From NCBI RefSeq assembly GCF_025195125.1, contig NZ_JAMGSL010000009.1, forward strand, positions 67,091 through 131,090: DNA of 64,000 nucleotides. The letters are read 5' to 3'. This document shows, piece after piece, positions 18,901 to 27,532 of the stretch (its first letter is position 1; every line of letters begins with the position of its first letter). The notes beneath the pieces were generated by a model. That model was not told the origin of the DNA. It saw nothing but the letters and a program-made list of their open reading frames with translations, and made no database searches. The translations under genes were made by a program, and so were the position numbers. This DNA comes from Streptomyces sp. Je 1-79. Its GTDB lineage: Bacteria; Actinomycetota; Actinomycetes; Streptomycetales; Streptomycetaceae.

Positions 18901-19312
18901 AGAGCAGCCGCAGCGGCTCCGCGAAGAGCTCCGCGTCCTGGTGCGCGCGGATCAGGGCGTAGCAGTACGAGTGGAAGGTGGTCGCCTGCGGCGGCCGTGA
19001 GCCCCCCAGACGCGTCGCCATCCGGTCGCGCAGCTCCACCGCGGCCTTGCGGCTGAAGGTGAGGACGAGGATGCGCTCCGGGTCCGCGCCCTTGTCGATC
19101 CGGGCGGCGACCGCCTCCACCAGCGTCGTCGTCTTGCCGGTGCCAGGGCCCGCCAGCACGAGAAGCGGTCCGCCCGCGTGGTCAACCACTTCCCGCTGCG
19201 TTGCGTCAAGGACAGGGGGATCCACCCGCTCCGGGGCGGTACGCACCAGTCGGTACGCGCCCGTGGTCCGCCCCTGGTACGGCGTACGCCGGGTGGTGGA
19301 GGAGGAACTCAC
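15905..19312 (-). CDS. adnA: AdnA-like helicase-nuclease subunit
   Basis: A 1135-residue protein: UvrD motor with Walker A GPGTGKTT (about 55-62), VDEYQDTD (259-266) and GDPDQSIYAFRGA, then a RecB-family nuclease (GSMDRVE, VVDFKTGK, QLAVYQLA) and four Cys (one in NTCALQWF, three in HCTHCTFRSSC) that would bind an Fe-S cluster as in AddB/AdnA. It forms the AdnAB break-resection machine with the downstream gene. The mid-protein linker contains a 12-residue tandem duplication (see 17761). GTG start at 19312. The adnAB locus is reported to be essential in Streptomyces. Confidence 0.92.
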   Translation of the reverse strand: MSSSSTTRRTPYQGRTTGAYRLVRTAPERVDPPVLDATQREVVDHAGGPLLVLAGPGTGKTTTLVEAVAARIDKGADPERILVLTFSRKAAVELRDRMATRLGGSRPPQATTFHSYCYALIRAHQDAELFAEPLRLLSGPEQDLFVRELLAGQLDLEKSGLAGMIRWPDELRACLTTRGFADEVRAVLARSRELGLGPRSLAEFAQRVGRPDWKAAAGFLAEYLDVLDLQGVLDYTELVHRAVLLSERTTLPDYDAVFVDEYQDTDPAQVRLLRALAGGGRTVVAFGDPDQSIYAFRGADVNGILDFPDTFAGPDGRPAQVRVLTRSRRSGAELLRATRELTRRMPLPRLPADKVRAHRDLAAVRDGGRLEVFTYPTASTESDNIADLLRRAHLEDGVPWHDMAVLVRATTSVPALRRALTSAGVPLETDTADTPLRHEPAVAPLLLALRTAATPAGHVTDGRHVTDGAGDAATDDVTEAAGPEGGGQQSATETAPVGADLLDTETAPVGADLLDTETALSLLASPLAAMDPADLRRLGRALRDEERAGGNKVPPPSDVLLARALAEPERLVAHDQSYARGARRLGELLRQARNRLAAGGTAEEALWLLWNGTPWPGRLERAALRGGAAGRNADRDLDAVCALFETAARAEDRVGGRGALNFLEELDAQDIAADTLSKRQSRPDAVRLMTAHRSKGLEWSLVVVAGVQEGLWPDLRRRGSLLEADRIGRDGLAEPLTPGALLAEERRLFYVAATRARDRLVVTAVKTPADDGDQPSRFLTELGTTPKDVSGRPRRPLAVAALVAELRATTVDPAASDALRDAAAQRLAQLAALTDDEGQPLVPAAHPDRWWGLFEPTRSRVPLRDRDHPVALSGSALDQLANTCALQWFLGREVKAAAPATAAQGFGNVVHVLADEVASGRTPADLDVLMARLDSVWDALAFEAPWKSAQEKEHARVALERFLRWHVMDRGGRTPAATEHDFDVTLEAGAYEVRIRGSMDRVETDEHGRAYVVDFKTGKSAPTKDEVAHHPQLAVYQLAVREGALDEVFDGRRPDPGGAELVQLRQPAPKKEGGDALPKVQAQEPLAGEWVGDLLATAAGRVLDERFTPTTGQHCTHCTFRSSCSAQPEGRHIVE
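17761..17832. repeat. Perfect 36-bp tandem duplication inside adnA
   Basis: Two identical 36-bp units (17761-17796, 17797-17832) followed by 8 bp of a third. In the protein they give TETAPVGADLLD twice, in frame. Confidence 0.95.
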
Positions 19313-19469
19313 GTGGATCGACCGGTCCTGAGCGAAGTGGTGGAGAGGCGGAGAGGTGTACGGGGCGAACGACGACGTTACGGGATACGGAGGGCAACGG
19401 TGCCGTACTCCGTACGGGCCTCCGTACCGTCATCGGGCCGCCCGGCCCGTCCGGCCATGGGCGAAGCTG

Positions 19470-19874
19470 TCACGTGTGAGTTCCCGCACGCGGCTCCCGG
19501 CCCGCGCCGACCGCGCCGACCGCGCCGCTCTCCCCGTGCGCGCCGCCCGTGCCGTCCCACCGCGCCCGCCGCATGTCGAGCTTCGGCACATGCCCCTCGG
19601 CGGCGCGTCCGGCCTCGCGCAGCGGGGTGCCCTCGTCCCGGTAGTGGCCGAGGGCACGCAGCTCGTGGCCCGGCAGCAGCGTGCCGTCCGCCCGCACCAC
19701 ACGCCACCACGGCACCGCCCCGCCGTACAGGGCCATCGCCCGGCCGACCTGGCGCGGCCCGCCCTCGCCGAGCCATTCGGCCACGTCTCCGTACGTCATC
19801 ACGCGGCCCGGCGGGATCAGCTCCGCGACTTCGAGAACCCGCTCCGCGTACTCCGGAAGCTCCTCCACGCTCAT
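19470..19874 (-). CDS. Alkyltransferase-like (ATL) protein, MGMT family
   Basis: A 134-residue protein with the MGMT DNA-binding part (VAELIPPGRVMTYGDVA, winged helix) and PWWRVV where the alkyl-accepting PCHRV would be. Trp in place of Cys is the hallmark of ATL proteins, which bind O6-alkylguanine without repairing it and channel lesions to nucleotide excision repair. The C-terminal ~30 residues are Gly/Ala-rich and probably disordered. The start at 19874 (MSVEEL) is favoured; an in-frame ATG at 19883 adds three residues. It lies directly upstream of adnA. Confidence 0.85.
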   Translation of the reverse strand: MSVEELPEYAERVLEVAELIPPGRVMTYGDVAEWLGEGGPRQVGRAMALYGGAVPWWRVVRADGTLLPGHELRALGHYRDEGTPLREAGRAAEGHVPKLDMRRARWDGTGGAHGESGAVGAVGAGREPRAGTHT

Positions 19875-20051
19875 CCGCCCCATCCTGCCTCACCCCACCG
19901 ACAACGCCCTGTTGCCTCCGTCGGCCCCCGCTTCATGCCACCATCGTCCGGGCGGTGACTGGTGATACGAGATCAAGAGCGACAAGACGAACAAGAAGAA
20001 CAACAATTCGTACAAGGCGACGAACGTACGGTACGTACGACACGGGCAGAG

Positions 20052-22880
20052 ATGGACATGGTGATGGGGCACGACGCTCAGCCTCCTGAGGAGGAGGCGC
20101 GCCCCGGCACGCCCGCCCACGGCACACCCGCCCCGCAGAGCGCCCCCGAGAGCGTCCCCGAGAGCCCCCCGGAGAGCACCCCCGAGCCCGTTCCCGGCGG
20201 CCGCCACGGTCACGGTCACGGCCCGTCCCCCGAGCTCCTCCCGGACACCGTCCCCGAGGGCGAGCCCAGCGAGCGCGTCTCGCAGGACGAGCCCCTGCTC
20301 GCGGCCCGGGTGCACCGGCCCTCCGACCTGATGCGCCTGCTCATCGGCGTCGTCGCGATCGCCCTGGTCATCGCCATCGCCGCGTTCGCCCACGGCACGA
20401 CCTCCGGCCTGGAGGAGGACATCAACAAGGGCGCGGGCGGCGCCCCCGACGTCTTCGTCAAGATCGCCGGTCTTGTCTCCAGCATCGCCGTGCTGCTCGT
20501 GCCGGTCGCCTTCGCCATCGAGCGGCTGATCAAACGGGACGGACTGCGGATCGCCGACGGCGTCCTCGCCGCCGTACTCGCCCACGGCGTCACCCTCGCC
20601 ACCGACCTCTGGGTCGCCCAGGCCGCGCCCGGCACCATCCAGGACGCGCTGACCCAGGCCGCCACCGGGGGCGGCCTCACCGACCCGGTGCACAACTACC
20701 TCGCGCCGGTCATCGCGTACATGACCGCCGTCGGCATGGCCCGCCGGCCGCGCTGGCGGGTGAGCCTGTGGGCGGTGCTGCTGCTCGACGCGTTCACGAT
20801 GCTCGTCGCCGGGTACACCACCGCGTTCTCGATCATCCTGACCGTGCTGATCGGCTGGACCGTCGCGTACGGAACGCTGTACGCCGTCGGCTCCCCCAAC
20901 GTCCGGCCCACCGGCCAGACCCTCCTCGCCGGTCTGCGCCGGGTCGGCTTCCGGCCGGTCACGGCGCTGCGCGCGGAGGGTGCGGGCGTGCCCGACGCCG
21001 CCGACAGCGGGGACCGCGGACGCCGGTACATCGTCACCCTGGAGGAGGGGCCACCGCTCGACGTCACGGTCGTGGACCGCGAACAGCAGGCGCACGGCTT
21101 CTTCTACCGCGCGTGGCGCCGGCTGACCCTGCGGGCCATCACCACCCGCCGCTCCATCGTCTCGTTGCGCCAGGCCCTGGAGCAGGAGGCGCTGCTCGCG
21201 TACGCGGCGATCGCCGCCGGAGCCAACGCGCCGAAGCTGATCGCCACCTCCGAGCTCGGTCCGGACGCCGTGATGCTCGTCTACGAGCACCTGGGCGGCC
21301 GGACCCTGGACTCCCTGGACGACGACGACATCACCGACGAGCTGGTGCGCAGCGCCTGGCGGCAGGTGCGCGCGCTCCAGTCGCGCCGCATCGCGCACCG
21401 CAGGCTCACGGGTGACGCGATTCTGGTGGATCGTTCCGGCAAGGTCATCCTGACGGACCTCCGCGGCGGTGAGATCGCCGCGGGCGACCTGGTCCTGCGG
21501 ATGGACATCGCCCAGCTGCTCACCACCCTCGGTCTGCGGGTGGGCGCCGAGCGTGCGGTGGCCGGTGCCGTGGACGTGCTCGGCCCGGACGCCATCGCCG
21601 ACTGTCTCCCGCTCCTCCAGCCGATCGCGCTGAGCCGCTCCACGCGCGCGACGCTCAGACGACTGGCCCGCGAGCGCTCCAAGCGGGAGCGCGAGGCCGT
21701 CCTCGAAGCGTCCGAGGCGGCGAAGCGGGCCCGGGTGGAGGCCGCGGCTGCCGAGCCGCCGGCCGCCACCACCGCCGAGGTCAAGGCCGAACGCAGGTCC
21801 GACCGGAAGCTGGAGAAGGCGGAGAAGCAGGCCGAGAAGCGGGCCATCGACGAGGCGCTCGACGATGCCCGCGAGGAGGACCTGCTGGCGCAGATCCGCC
21901 GCCAGGTGCTGCTGATCCGGCCGCAGGCGCCGGTCGAGCCGGTCCGTCTGGAGCGGATCAAGCCGCGCACGCTCATCAGTCTCATCGCCGGCGCCGTCGC
22001 CGCGTACTTCCTGCTGTCGCAGATCGCCCGGACCCCGCTGTCCACGATCAGCTCGGCCGACTGGCGGTGGGTGGCGGCGGCCGTGCTGTTCTCGGCGCTG
22101 AGCTACATCGCCGCCGCGATGAGCCTGCTCGGTTTCGTACCGGAGCGGGTCGGGTTCTGGCGGACGGTGGTCGCTCAGGTGGCCGGGTCGTTCGTGAAGA
22201 TCGTCGCCCCGGCGGCGGTCGGCGGTGTCGCGCTGAACACCCGGTTCCTCCAGCGCTCGGGGGTGCGGCCGGGGCTCGCGGTGGCGAGCGTCGGCGCGTC
22301 GCAGCTCTTCGGGCTCGGGGCGCACATCCTGCTGCTGCTCTCCTTCGGCTATCTGACGGGTACGGAGAAGTCGCAGTCGTTCACCCCGTCGAGGACGGTC
22401 ATCGCCGGTCTGCTGACGGTGGCGGTGCTGGTGCTGGTGGTCACGGCGATCCCGTTCATGCGGAAGTTCGTGTCGACGCGGCTGCGGTCGCTCTTCGCGG
22501 GTGTCGTGCCGCGCATGCTGGACGTGCTCCAGCGGCCGCTGAAGCTCCTCACGGGCATCGGCGGGATGCTGCTCCTGACCGGCCTGTTCGTGCTCTGCCT
22601 GGACGCCTCGATCCGCGCGTTCGGGCACGACAGCCAGGGACTCAGCTACGCCAGCGTGGCCGTCGTCTTCCTCGCGGGCAACGCGCTCGGCTCGGCGGCG
22701 CCGACGCCCGGCGGCGTGGGCGCGGTCGAGACCGCGCTGACCCTCGGTCTGGTCGCGGTCGGCCTCCCCATCGAGGTCGCGACCCCGGCGGTCCTGCTGT
22801 ACCGGCTCCTGACGCTGTGGCTGCCGGTGCTGCCGGGCTGGCTCTGCTTCAACTGGCTGACGAAACGCGGCGCGCTCTAG
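20052..22880 (+). CDS. Large membrane protein: pseudokinase fused to LPG-synthase/flippase-type domain
   Basis: About 942 residues. An acidic Pro/Glu-rich N-tail is followed by five or so membrane segments, then a soluble kinase-like domain (VMLVYEHLGGRTLD, IAHRRLTGDAILVD, VILTDLRGGE) in which the expected HxD is HRR and the DFG is DLR. A charged coiled linker (RKLEKAEKQAEKRA) leads to a C-terminal UPF0104/YbhN-type membrane domain with GSAAPTPGGVGAVE, as in MprF flippases. The kinase motifs are degenerate, so a pseudokinase or RIO/ABC1-like fold is likely. A role in envelope lipid transport is inferred. The start is uncertain; the region from 19962 to 20051 is AT-rich and looks non-coding. 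Confidence 0.8.
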   Translation: MDMVMGHDAQPPEEEARPGTPAHGTPAPQSAPESVPESPPESTPEPVPGGRHGHGHGPSPELLPDTVPEGEPSERVSQDEPLLAARVHRPSDLMRLLIGVVAIALVIAIAAFAHGTTSGLEEDINKGAGGAPDVFVKIAGLVSSIAVLLVPVAFAIERLIKRDGLRIADGVLAAVLAHGVTLATDLWVAQAAPGTIQDALTQAATGGGLTDPVHNYLAPVIAYMTAVGMARRPRWRVSLWAVLLLDAFTMLVAGYTTAFSIILTVLIGWTVAYGTLYAVGSPNVRPTGQTLLAGLRRVGFRPVTALRAEGAGVPDAADSGDRGRRYIVTLEEGPPLDVTVVDREQQAHGFFYRAWRRLTLRAITTRRSIVSLRQALEQEALLAYAAIAAGANAPKLIATSELGPDAVMLVYEHLGGRTLDSLDDDDITDELVRSAWRQVRALQSRRIAHRRLTGDAILVDRSGKVILTDLRGGEIAAGDLVLRMDIAQLLTTLGLRVGAERAVAGAVDVLGPDAIADCLPLLQPIALSRSTRATLRRLARERSKREREAVLEASEAAKRARVEAAAAEPPAATTAEVKAERRSDRKLEKAEKQAEKRAIDEALDDAREEDLLAQIRRQVLLIRPQAPVEPVRLERIKPRTLISLIAGAVAAYFLLSQIARTPLSTISSADWRWVAAAVLFSALSYIAAAMSLLGFVPERVGFWRTVVAQVAGSFVKIVAPAAVGGVALNTRFLQRSGVRPGLAVASVGASQLFGLGAHILLLLSFGYLTGTEKSQSFTPSRTVIAGLLTVAVLVLVVTAIPFMRKFVSTRLRSLFAGVVPRMLDVLQRPLKLLTGIGGMLLLTGLFVLCLDASIRAFGHDSQGLSYASVAVVFLAGNALGSAAPTPGGVGAVETALTLGLVAVGLPIEVATPAVLLYRLLTLWLPVLPGWLCFNWLTKRGAL

Positions 22881-22983
22881 CCTTCTCCGGCGAGCGGCGG
22901 CCGCGGAGTCGGGGCGCACCGGGGAACACCCGTGTGGCGGTTCCGCTCGCGCGGGGGCGGGGGGTTCGGACCAGGATGGCTCT

Positions 22984-24558
22984 ATGCCGATCTCCGCCGC
23001 GCAGCGCGCCGCCCTGCTGACCGCGACCACCGTGCTGCTCGCCGCCGGAGTCACCGGATGCTCGGACAGCGGTGACGGCGACACCGCCTCCGACGCGCCC
23101 ACGGATCTCACCGGGCTCACCGCGCAGACGCTGGACTGGGCGCCCTGTCCGCCCCCGTCCGCCGCCGAGGGCGGCGGCCCGGCGCCCTCCCCGCTGCCCG
23201 GCGGCACCCCCTGGCAGTGCTCCTTCATGGACGCGCCGCTCGACTACGCCAAGCCCGACGGCGAGACCATCGAACTGGCCCTGATCCGCGCCCCCGCTCG
23301 CGACCGGGCCAACCGGATCGGCTCCATGATCTACAACTTCGGCGGCCCCGGCGGCTCCGGCGTCACCGGTCTGCCGTCCTTCGCCCCGGACTACGAGAAG
23401 CTCCGCTCCCGCTACGACCTGGTCTCCTTCGACCCCCGGGGCGTCGGCCGCAGCGAGCCCGTCGAGTGTCTGAGCGACAAGGAGCTGGACGACTACTACG
23501 CCCTGGACTTCACCCCGGACGACGCCGCCGAGGAGCGGACCCTCTCCGACGCGCAGAAGGACTACGCCGCCGGCTGCGAGCGCGAGGCCGGCACGATGCT
23601 CCCCCACGTCGGCACCGAGAACGCCGCCCGGGACCTCGACCTGATGCGCCAGGTCCTCGGCGACGACAAGCTCCACTACTTCGGCATCTCGTACGGCACG
23701 GAACTGGGCGGCGTGTACGCCCACATGTTCCCCAAGAACGTCGGCCGCGCCCTCTTCGACGCCGTCGTCGACCCGAACTCCGGTACCGAGGCGGGCGCCC
23801 TCGGCCAGGCCAGGGGGTTCCAGCTCGCCCTCGACAACTTCGCGAAGGACTGCGTGGACCGCGGCGACGAGTGCACCCTGCCCGGCTCGACGGTCGCCGA
23901 GATCGAGGGGTTCATCCTCGACCTCCTCGCCGAGCTCGACAAGAAGCCGATCCCCGGGATCGGGGACCGCAAGCTCACCCAGACGCAGGCCACCAACGGC
24001 ATCGCGCAGTCGCTGTACTCCAAGGAGTTCTGGCAGTACCTGGAGCAGGGCCTGGACGCGGCCGACGGCGGCGACGGCGCGCTGCTGCTCGCCCTCTCGG
24101 ACTCCATGAACGGGCGGGACCAGAACGGCAGCTACAGCAACATCCAGGCGGCGAACGCGGCCATCAACTGCGTGGACTTCAAGGAGCGCTACACCCTCGG
24201 CCAGGCCAAGGAACGGCTCCCGGAGTTCCGCAAGGCCTCCGCGGTCTTCGGGAACTACATGGGCTGGGCCTTGTCGAGCTGCTCCCAGTGGCCGGTCCCG
24301 GGCACCTGGGAGCACCCGGACGTCTCCGCGCCCGGCTCCGCCCCGATCCTGGTCCTCGGCACGACGGGCGACCCGGCGACGCCGTACGAGGGCACCAGGG
24401 CGATGGTGGAGGCGCTGGGCAAGGGGGTCGGCGTGGAGCTGACGTACGAGGGCGAGGGCCACGGCGCGTACAACGGCGGCAACGCGTGCGTGCAGAACAC
24501 CGTCAACGCCTACTTCCTGGACGGGAAGGTGCCGGCCTCAGGGACCGTCTGCAAGTAG
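22984..24558 (+). CDS. Secreted lipoprotein alpha/beta hydrolase (Tap/SlpD-SlpE type)
   Basis: A 524-residue lipoprotein with signal peptide and lipobox GVTGC (Cys about 26). Catalytic elements of tripeptidyl-aminopeptidase-like hydrolases: NFGGPGGSG (oxyanion region), GISYGTELG (nucleophile Ser), TTGDPATPYEG (Asp) and GEGHGAY (His). These enzymes cleave N-terminal tripeptides outside the cell. It is followed 54 bp later by a paralogue on the same strand, a probable tandem duplication. Confidence 0.9.
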   Translation: MPISAAQRAALLTATTVLLAAGVTGCSDSGDGDTASDAPTDLTGLTAQTLDWAPCPPPSAAEGGGPAPSPLPGGTPWQCSFMDAPLDYAKPDGETIELALIRAPARDRANRIGSMIYNFGGPGGSGVTGLPSFAPDYEKLRSRYDLVSFDPRGVGRSEPVECLSDKELDDYYALDFTPDDAAEERTLSDAQKDYAAGCEREAGTMLPHVGTENAARDLDLMRQVLGDDKLHYFGISYGTELGGVYAHMFPKNVGRALFDAVVDPNSGTEAGALGQARGFQLALDNFAKDCVDRGDECTLPGSTVAEIEGFILDLLAELDKKPIPGIGDRKLTQTQATNGIAQSLYSKEFWQYLEQGLDAADGGDGALLLALSDSMNGRDQNGSYSNIQAANAAINCVDFKERYTLGQAKERLPEFRKASAVFGNYMGWALSSCSQWPVPGTWEHPDVSAPGSAPILVLGTTGDPATPYEGTRAMVEALGKGVGVELTYEGEGHGAYNGGNACVQNTVNAYFLDGKVPASGTVCK

Positions 24559-24612
24559 CCCCGCACCGGCGCCTAGGATGGCGGTTTTCCGGTACGGATC
24601 ACGGGGGTTCAC

Positions 24613-26220
24613 TTGTCCATACGGAACGTGTCCATACGGAACGTGTCCCCGCGGATTCCGTCCCTACGGACCTCGTCCGTCCGGACCCGGGCGGCGGCCC
24701 TGGCCGTCACCGGGCTGCTGGTCGCGGGCTGTTCGAACTCCGGGGCCCCCTCCGACACCCCCGGGAGCATCGGCAGGACCCCGCCGCCGACGGCCGACGC
24801 CAAGCCGTCCGAGGACGTCGCGCTCCCCGCGTCGCTCACCGGCCAGCGCCCGGAGTGGAAGCGCTGCGCCGCCCCCGAGAGCGGCGAGAGGCCCGGCGCC
24901 GACTGGCGCTGCGCCGAGGTCCGCGTCCCCCTCGACCACGCGCGGCCCGACGGCGAGACGATCCCCGTCGCGCTGATCCGCAAGGAGGCCCGCGACAAGG
25001 ACCGCAGGATCGGCTCGCTGCTCTTCAACTTCGGCGGCCCGGGCGCCTCGGGCGTCGACATACTCCCCCGCGCGGCCCAGGAGTACGGCGACCTGAACCG
25101 CCGTTACGACCTCGTCGGCTTCGACCCGCGCGGTGTCGCCCGCAGCGCCGGTGTCGTGTGCCGGGACGACAAGGAGCTGGCCGCCGCGGAGGCCCGTACG
25201 GACGTCACGCCGGACACGGCGGCCGAGGAGGCCGCGTACGTCGCGGACGGCGCCTCGTTCGGAGCCGGCTGCGCCCGCCGCTCCGGCACGGTCATCCGCC
25301 ACACCACGACCTCCCACACCGCCCGTGACCTGGACCTCATCCGGCACGTCCTCGGCGACGAGAAGCTGAACTACTTCGGCATCTCCTACGGCACCCAGCT
25401 CGGAGCCGCCTACGCCCACCAGTTCCCGTCGCGCGTCGGCAGGACCGTCCTCGACGCGGTGGTCGACCCGACGGCCGACGGCACGGGCCACGCCCGCAAC
25501 CAGACGATCGGCTTCCAGCGGGCCCTGGACAACTACCTCAGGAGCACCGGCGAGAGCCCCGCCGCGGGGACCGCCCGGATCGTCCGCCTCCTGGAGCGGC
25601 TGGACGGGCGGCCGCTGCGCGTCGGCGACCGGAAGCTGACCGACGGCCTGGCCACCACCGGCATCGCGATCACGCTCTACTCCCAGAGCAACTGGCCCCT
25701 GCTCACCTCCGCCCTCGCCAAGGCCGAGAGCGGCGACGGCTCCGAGCTGCTGCGCCTCGCCGACTGGTACAACGACCGGGACGAGAACGGCCACTACGGC
25801 ACCCAGTCGCACTCCCAGCGGGCGATCTCCTGCGCCGACTCGAGCGAACGCCCCACGCCCGCGCAGGCGAAGGCGCTGCTCCCCGAGTTCCGCGGGCTCT
25901 CGCCCGTCTTCGGCGCGTTCCTGGCCTGGGACACGGCCGGCTGGTGCGCGCAGTGGCCGGTGAAGGGCGAGCGGGTCGACCCGGACGTGAGCGCGCCCGG
26001 CGCCGGGCCGGTCCTGGTCGTCGGCACGACCGGTGACCCGGCGACGCCCTACGAGGGTGCCGAGCGGATGGCGAAGGAGCTGGGCGCCGGGGTCGGCGTC
26101 CTGGTCAGCAACGAGGGCGAGGGACACGGGGCGTACGGCACGTCGTCCTGCGTGACCCGGACGGTCGACGCCTATCTGCTGGACGGCAAGGTCCCGCCGT
26201 ACGGCAAGCGCTGCTCCTGA
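24613..26220 (+). CDS. Secreted lipoprotein alpha/beta hydrolase, tandem paralogue
   Basis: 535 residues, same family as the preceding gene: lipobox LVAGC, NFGGPGASG, GISYGTQLG, TTGDPATPYEG, GEGHGAY. The first codons (TTG at 24613) encode a repeated SIRNV because of a 15-bp tandem repeat; GTG codons at 24628 and 24643 are alternative starts. The two proteins are clearly homologous but diverged along their length, so the duplication is old. A strong terminator follows. Confidence 0.88.
   Translation: MSIRNVSIRNVSPRIPSLRTSSVRTRAAALAVTGLLVAGCSNSGAPSDTPGSIGRTPPPTADAKPSEDVALPASLTGQRPEWKRCAAPESGERPGADWRCAEVRVPLDHARPDGETIPVALIRKEARDKDRRIGSLLFNFGGPGASGVDILPRAAQEYGDLNRRYDLVGFDPRGVARSAGVVCRDDKELAAAEARTDVTPDTAAEEAAYVADGASFGAGCARRSGTVIRHTTTSHTARDLDLIRHVLGDEKLNYFGISYGTQLGAAYAHQFPSRVGRTVLDAVVDPTADGTGHARNQTIGFQRALDNYLRSTGESPAAGTARIVRLLERLDGRPLRVGDRKLTDGLATTGIAITLYSQSNWPLLTSALAKAESGDGSELLRLADWYNDRDENGHYGTQSHSQRAISCADSSERPTPAQAKALLPEFRGLSPVFGAFLAWDTAGWCAQWPVKGERVDPDVSAPGAGPVLVVGTTGDPATPYEGAERMAKELGAGVGVLVSNEGEGHGAYGTSSCVTRTVDAYLLDGKVPPYGKRCS
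24616..24645. repeat. 15-bp tandem repeat at the start of the hydrolase gene
   Basis: TCCATACGGAACGTG occurs twice in a row (24616-24630, 24631-24645). Each copy carries a possible GTG start. Confidence 0.9.
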
Positions 26221-26230
26221 CGGCATGCGG

Positions 26231-26264
26231 AAGGGCCCGGACCTGATGTCAGGTCCGGGCCCTT
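26231..26264. terminator. Bidirectional terminator between hydrolase and moeZ
   Basis: AAGGGCCCGGACCTGA and its complement form a near-perfect stem flanked by AA and TT, serving both convergent genes. Confidence 0.85.
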
Positions 26265-26283
26265 CCCGTTCACGTACGCGGGT

Positions 26284-27462
26284 CTAGTAGACCGGCTTCT
26301 CGGGCTCGATCTGGTGCACCCAGCCGATCACGCCGCCGCCGACGTGCACCGCGTCCGCGAAGCCCGCGGACTTGAGCACGGCGAGGACTTCCGCACTGCG
26401 GACGCCCGTCTTGCAGTGCAGGACGATCCGCTTGTCCTGCGGAAGGTCCTGGAGGGCGGTGCCCATCAGGAACTCGTTCTTCGGGATCAGCCGCGCGCCG
26501 GGGATCGAGACGATCTCGTACTCGTTGATCTCCCGGACGTCGATGATGTCGATGTTCTCGCCCTCGTCGATCCACTCCTTGAGCTGCTTGGGAGTGATCG
26601 TCGAGCCGAGCGCCGCCTCCTGGGCCTCCTCGGACACGACGCCGCAGAAGGCCTCGTAGTCGATGAGCTCGGTGACGGTCGGGTTCTCGCCGCAGACCGC
26701 GCAGTTCGGGTCCTTGCGGACCTTCACCTGGCGGTACTGCATCTCCAGGGCGTCGTAGATCATCAGCCGGCCGACCAGCGGGTCGCCCACACCGGCCAGG
26801 ACCTTGATCGCCTCGGTGACCTGGATGGAGCCGATGGACGCGCAGAGCACGCCCAGGACGCCGCCCTCGGCGCAGGAGGGGACCATGCCCGGCGGCGGGG
26901 GCTCCGGGTAGAGGCAGCGGTAGCAGGGGCCGTACTCGGACCAGAAGACGGAGGCCTGGCCGTCGAAGCGGTAGATCGAGCCCCAGACGTACGGCTTGTT
27001 CAGCAGCACGCACGCGTCGTTGACGAGGTAGCGCGTGGCGAAGTTGTCCGTGCCGTCGACGATCAGGTCGTACTGGCTGAAGATCTCCATCACGTTCTCG
27101 GCCTCGAGCCGCTCTTCGTGGAGGATCACGTTCACGTACGGGTTGATGCCGAGCACCGAGTCCTTGGCGGACTCCGCCTTGGAGCGGCCGATGTCCGCCT
27201 GGCTGTGGATGATCTGGCGCTGCAGGTTCGACTCGTCGACCTCGTCGAACTCCACGATGCCGAGCGTGCCCACACCGGCCGCGGCCAGGTACATGAGGGC
27301 CGGCGAGCCGAGGCCGCCGGCGCCCACACAGAGCACCTTGGCGTTCTTCAGCCGCTTCTGCCCGTCCATCCCGACATCCGGGATGATCAGGTGGCGGGAG
27401 TACCTGCGGACCTCGTCTACGGTGAGCTCGGCAGCCGGCTCGACCAGGGGTGGCAGCGACAC
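26284..27462 (-). CDS. moeZ: MoeZ: adenylyltransferase/sulfurtransferase
   Basis: 392 residues. An N-terminal MoeB/ThiF E1-like domain (GAGGLGSP ATP loop, GTDNFATRY, zinc Cys pairs CYRC and CAVC) is followed by a C-terminal rhodanese domain with the active Cys in HCKTGVRS. MoeZ activates and sulfurates ubiquitin-like sulfur carriers for molybdopterin, thiamine, cysteine and thioamide-type metabolite pathways. The start is a GTG (27462). A SigR-type promoter lies upstream at 27507-27532, so induction by thiol stress is expected. Confidence 0.95.
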   Translation of the reverse strand: MSLPPLVEPAAELTVDEVRRYSRHLIIPDVGMDGQKRLKNAKVLCVGAGGLGSPALMYLAAAGVGTLGIVEFDEVDESNLQRQIIHSQADIGRSKAESAKDSVLGINPYVNVILHEERLEAENVMEIFSQYDLIVDGTDNFATRYLVNDACVLLNKPYVWGSIYRFDGQASVFWSEYGPCYRCLYPEPPPPGMVPSCAEGGVLGVLCASIGSIQVTEAIKVLAGVGDPLVGRLMIYDALEMQYRQVKVRKDPNCAVCGENPTVTELIDYEAFCGVVSEEAQEAALGSTITPKQLKEWIDEGENIDIIDVREINEYEIVSIPGARLIPKNEFLMGTALQDLPQDKRIVLHCKTGVRSAEVLAVLKSAGFADAVHVGGGVIGWVHQIEPEKPVY

Positions 27463-27506
27463 GGGGGCTCCGTTGGTCGGTATGTCAGTACGGTTGTTCT
27501 CCCCGT

Positions 27507-27532
27507 AACACTGCCACGGCCCTTCTCATTCC
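27507..27532 (-). promoter_or_regulatory. SigR-type promoter of moeZ
   Basis: On the minus strand: GGAAT (27532-27528), 18 nt, GTT (27509-27507). It overlaps the last codons of the spherulin-4 gene. Confidence 0.75.

Noticed and set aside
15278..19000. 1240-codon open frame on the plus strand over adnA
   Set aside because: Gly/Val/Glu-rich shadow created by high GC third positions of adnA on the minus strand.
19890..23228. 1112-codon open frame on the minus strand
   Set aside because: Antisense shadow of the flippase fusion; its translation is low-complexity Gln/Arg/His sequence without any domain, and the plus-strand genes have clear motifs.
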